DNA from: CAVZMO01 sp963776195
GTDB lineage: Bacteria > Nitrospirota > Thermodesulfovibrionia > Thermodesulfovibrionales > SM23-35
Direction: 5' to 3'
Length of the DNA stretch: 64,000 nucleotides
NCBI GenBank assembly: GCA_963776195.1
Contig: CAVZMO010000013.1
Coordinates: forward strand, 1-64,000
Part shown: piece by piece, positions 63,908 to 64,000 of the stretch
Numbering within the stretch: position 1 is the first letter of the stretch
Layout: each line of letters starts with the position of its first letter
Program-made: the position numbers and the translations under genes
Notes under the pieces: generated by a model
The model's database searches: none
Told to the model about the DNA's origin: nothing
Seen by the model: only the letters and a program-made list of their open reading frames with translations

Positions 63908-63924
63908 TATCTGTTAAACAGATA
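63908..63924. promoter_or_regulatory. Palindromic operator candidate before zur
   Basis: Perfect 8-1-8 palindrome TATCTGTT-A-AACAGATA, 8 bp upstream of the zur start. Size and position fit a Fur-family box for self-regulation. Confidence 0.65.
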
Positions 63925-64000
63925 TTTTTTGTTTCATGTGTTTCAGATTCTCTGTTGAATAATTTGGCAATGGAGCCTTTGAACCCACGTTTTACAGAAT

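Overview
The window looks like a chromosome segment of a Gram-negative, probably anaerobic bacterium. Evidence for an outer membrane is two Mla/MCE lipid-transport operons and a beta-barrel-type outer-membrane protein. Evidence for anaerobic hydrogen metabolism is a four-gene cytoplasmic group 3 [NiFe] hydrogenase. Secreted proteins with FecR/DUF6600 domains, a nickel/cobalt ECF transporter and the general gene style would fit Nitrospirota (Thermodesulfovibrio-like) or a deltaproteobacterial lineage. No rRNA or marker tree is available here, so the assignment is inference.

Layout. (1) 0-7 kb is accessory: the frameshifted 3' end of a type IIG-like methylase, a Shedu-like DUF4263 gene, a tRNA-Ala(GGC) 3' fragment, two integrase remnants joined by an IS21 element, and a DUF4143 ATPase. 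(2) 7-10.4 kb is mlaEFDC, whose ATPase carries a degenerate GGDEF domain. (3) 10.7-14.3 kb holds a 41-residue basic protein, a lipoprotein esterase, a PAS-PAS-GGDEF cyclase and a secreted protein. (4) 14.6-16.9 kb is a graveyard: a group II intron reverse-transcriptase scrap, an inverted copy of the tRNA-Ala fragment, half an IS256-type transposase and a group II intron RNA without an ORF. (5) 17-29.6 kb is mostly host genes: an RNase H/GIY-YIG fusion, small secreted proteins, an ATP-cone/Mrr nuclease, a CDF exporter, a FecR/DUF6600 protein with 22-residue repeats, an exonuclease, a second mla operon and a DinG-like helicase. (6) 29.8-42.8 kb is a 12.9-kb island in tRNA-Leu(UAG), bounded by a 41-bp direct repeat. 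It carries an excisionase-like gene and integrase (both broken), small DNA-binding proteins, a full group II intron, an ISKra4-type element split by an IS256-type element, a repeat lipoprotein and an IS1634-type transposase. (7) 43-64 kb is core: tatA, hydrogenase, CBS protein, M23 peptidase, argDF, rpsP-khpA, trmD-rplS, a chemoreceptor, rnhB, a DtxR-type regulator, nikMQO with an outer-membrane partner, and zur-znuABC.

The 56-64 kb block is about metals: a DtxR/FeoA regulator, a Ni/Co importer behind a short leader that ends in a terminator, and a zinc importer behind a Fur-family regulator with an 8-1-8 palindrome next to its start. The nickel importer and the hydrogenase lie in the same 20 kb, so nickel is the likelier substrate.

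Many genes, including core ones, carry one-base frame breaks, most of them in znuABC. This raises either decay or assembly indels. One break, in the island integrase, is a clean 7-bp tandem duplication and looks like a real mutation. I see no CRISPR array and no rRNA.
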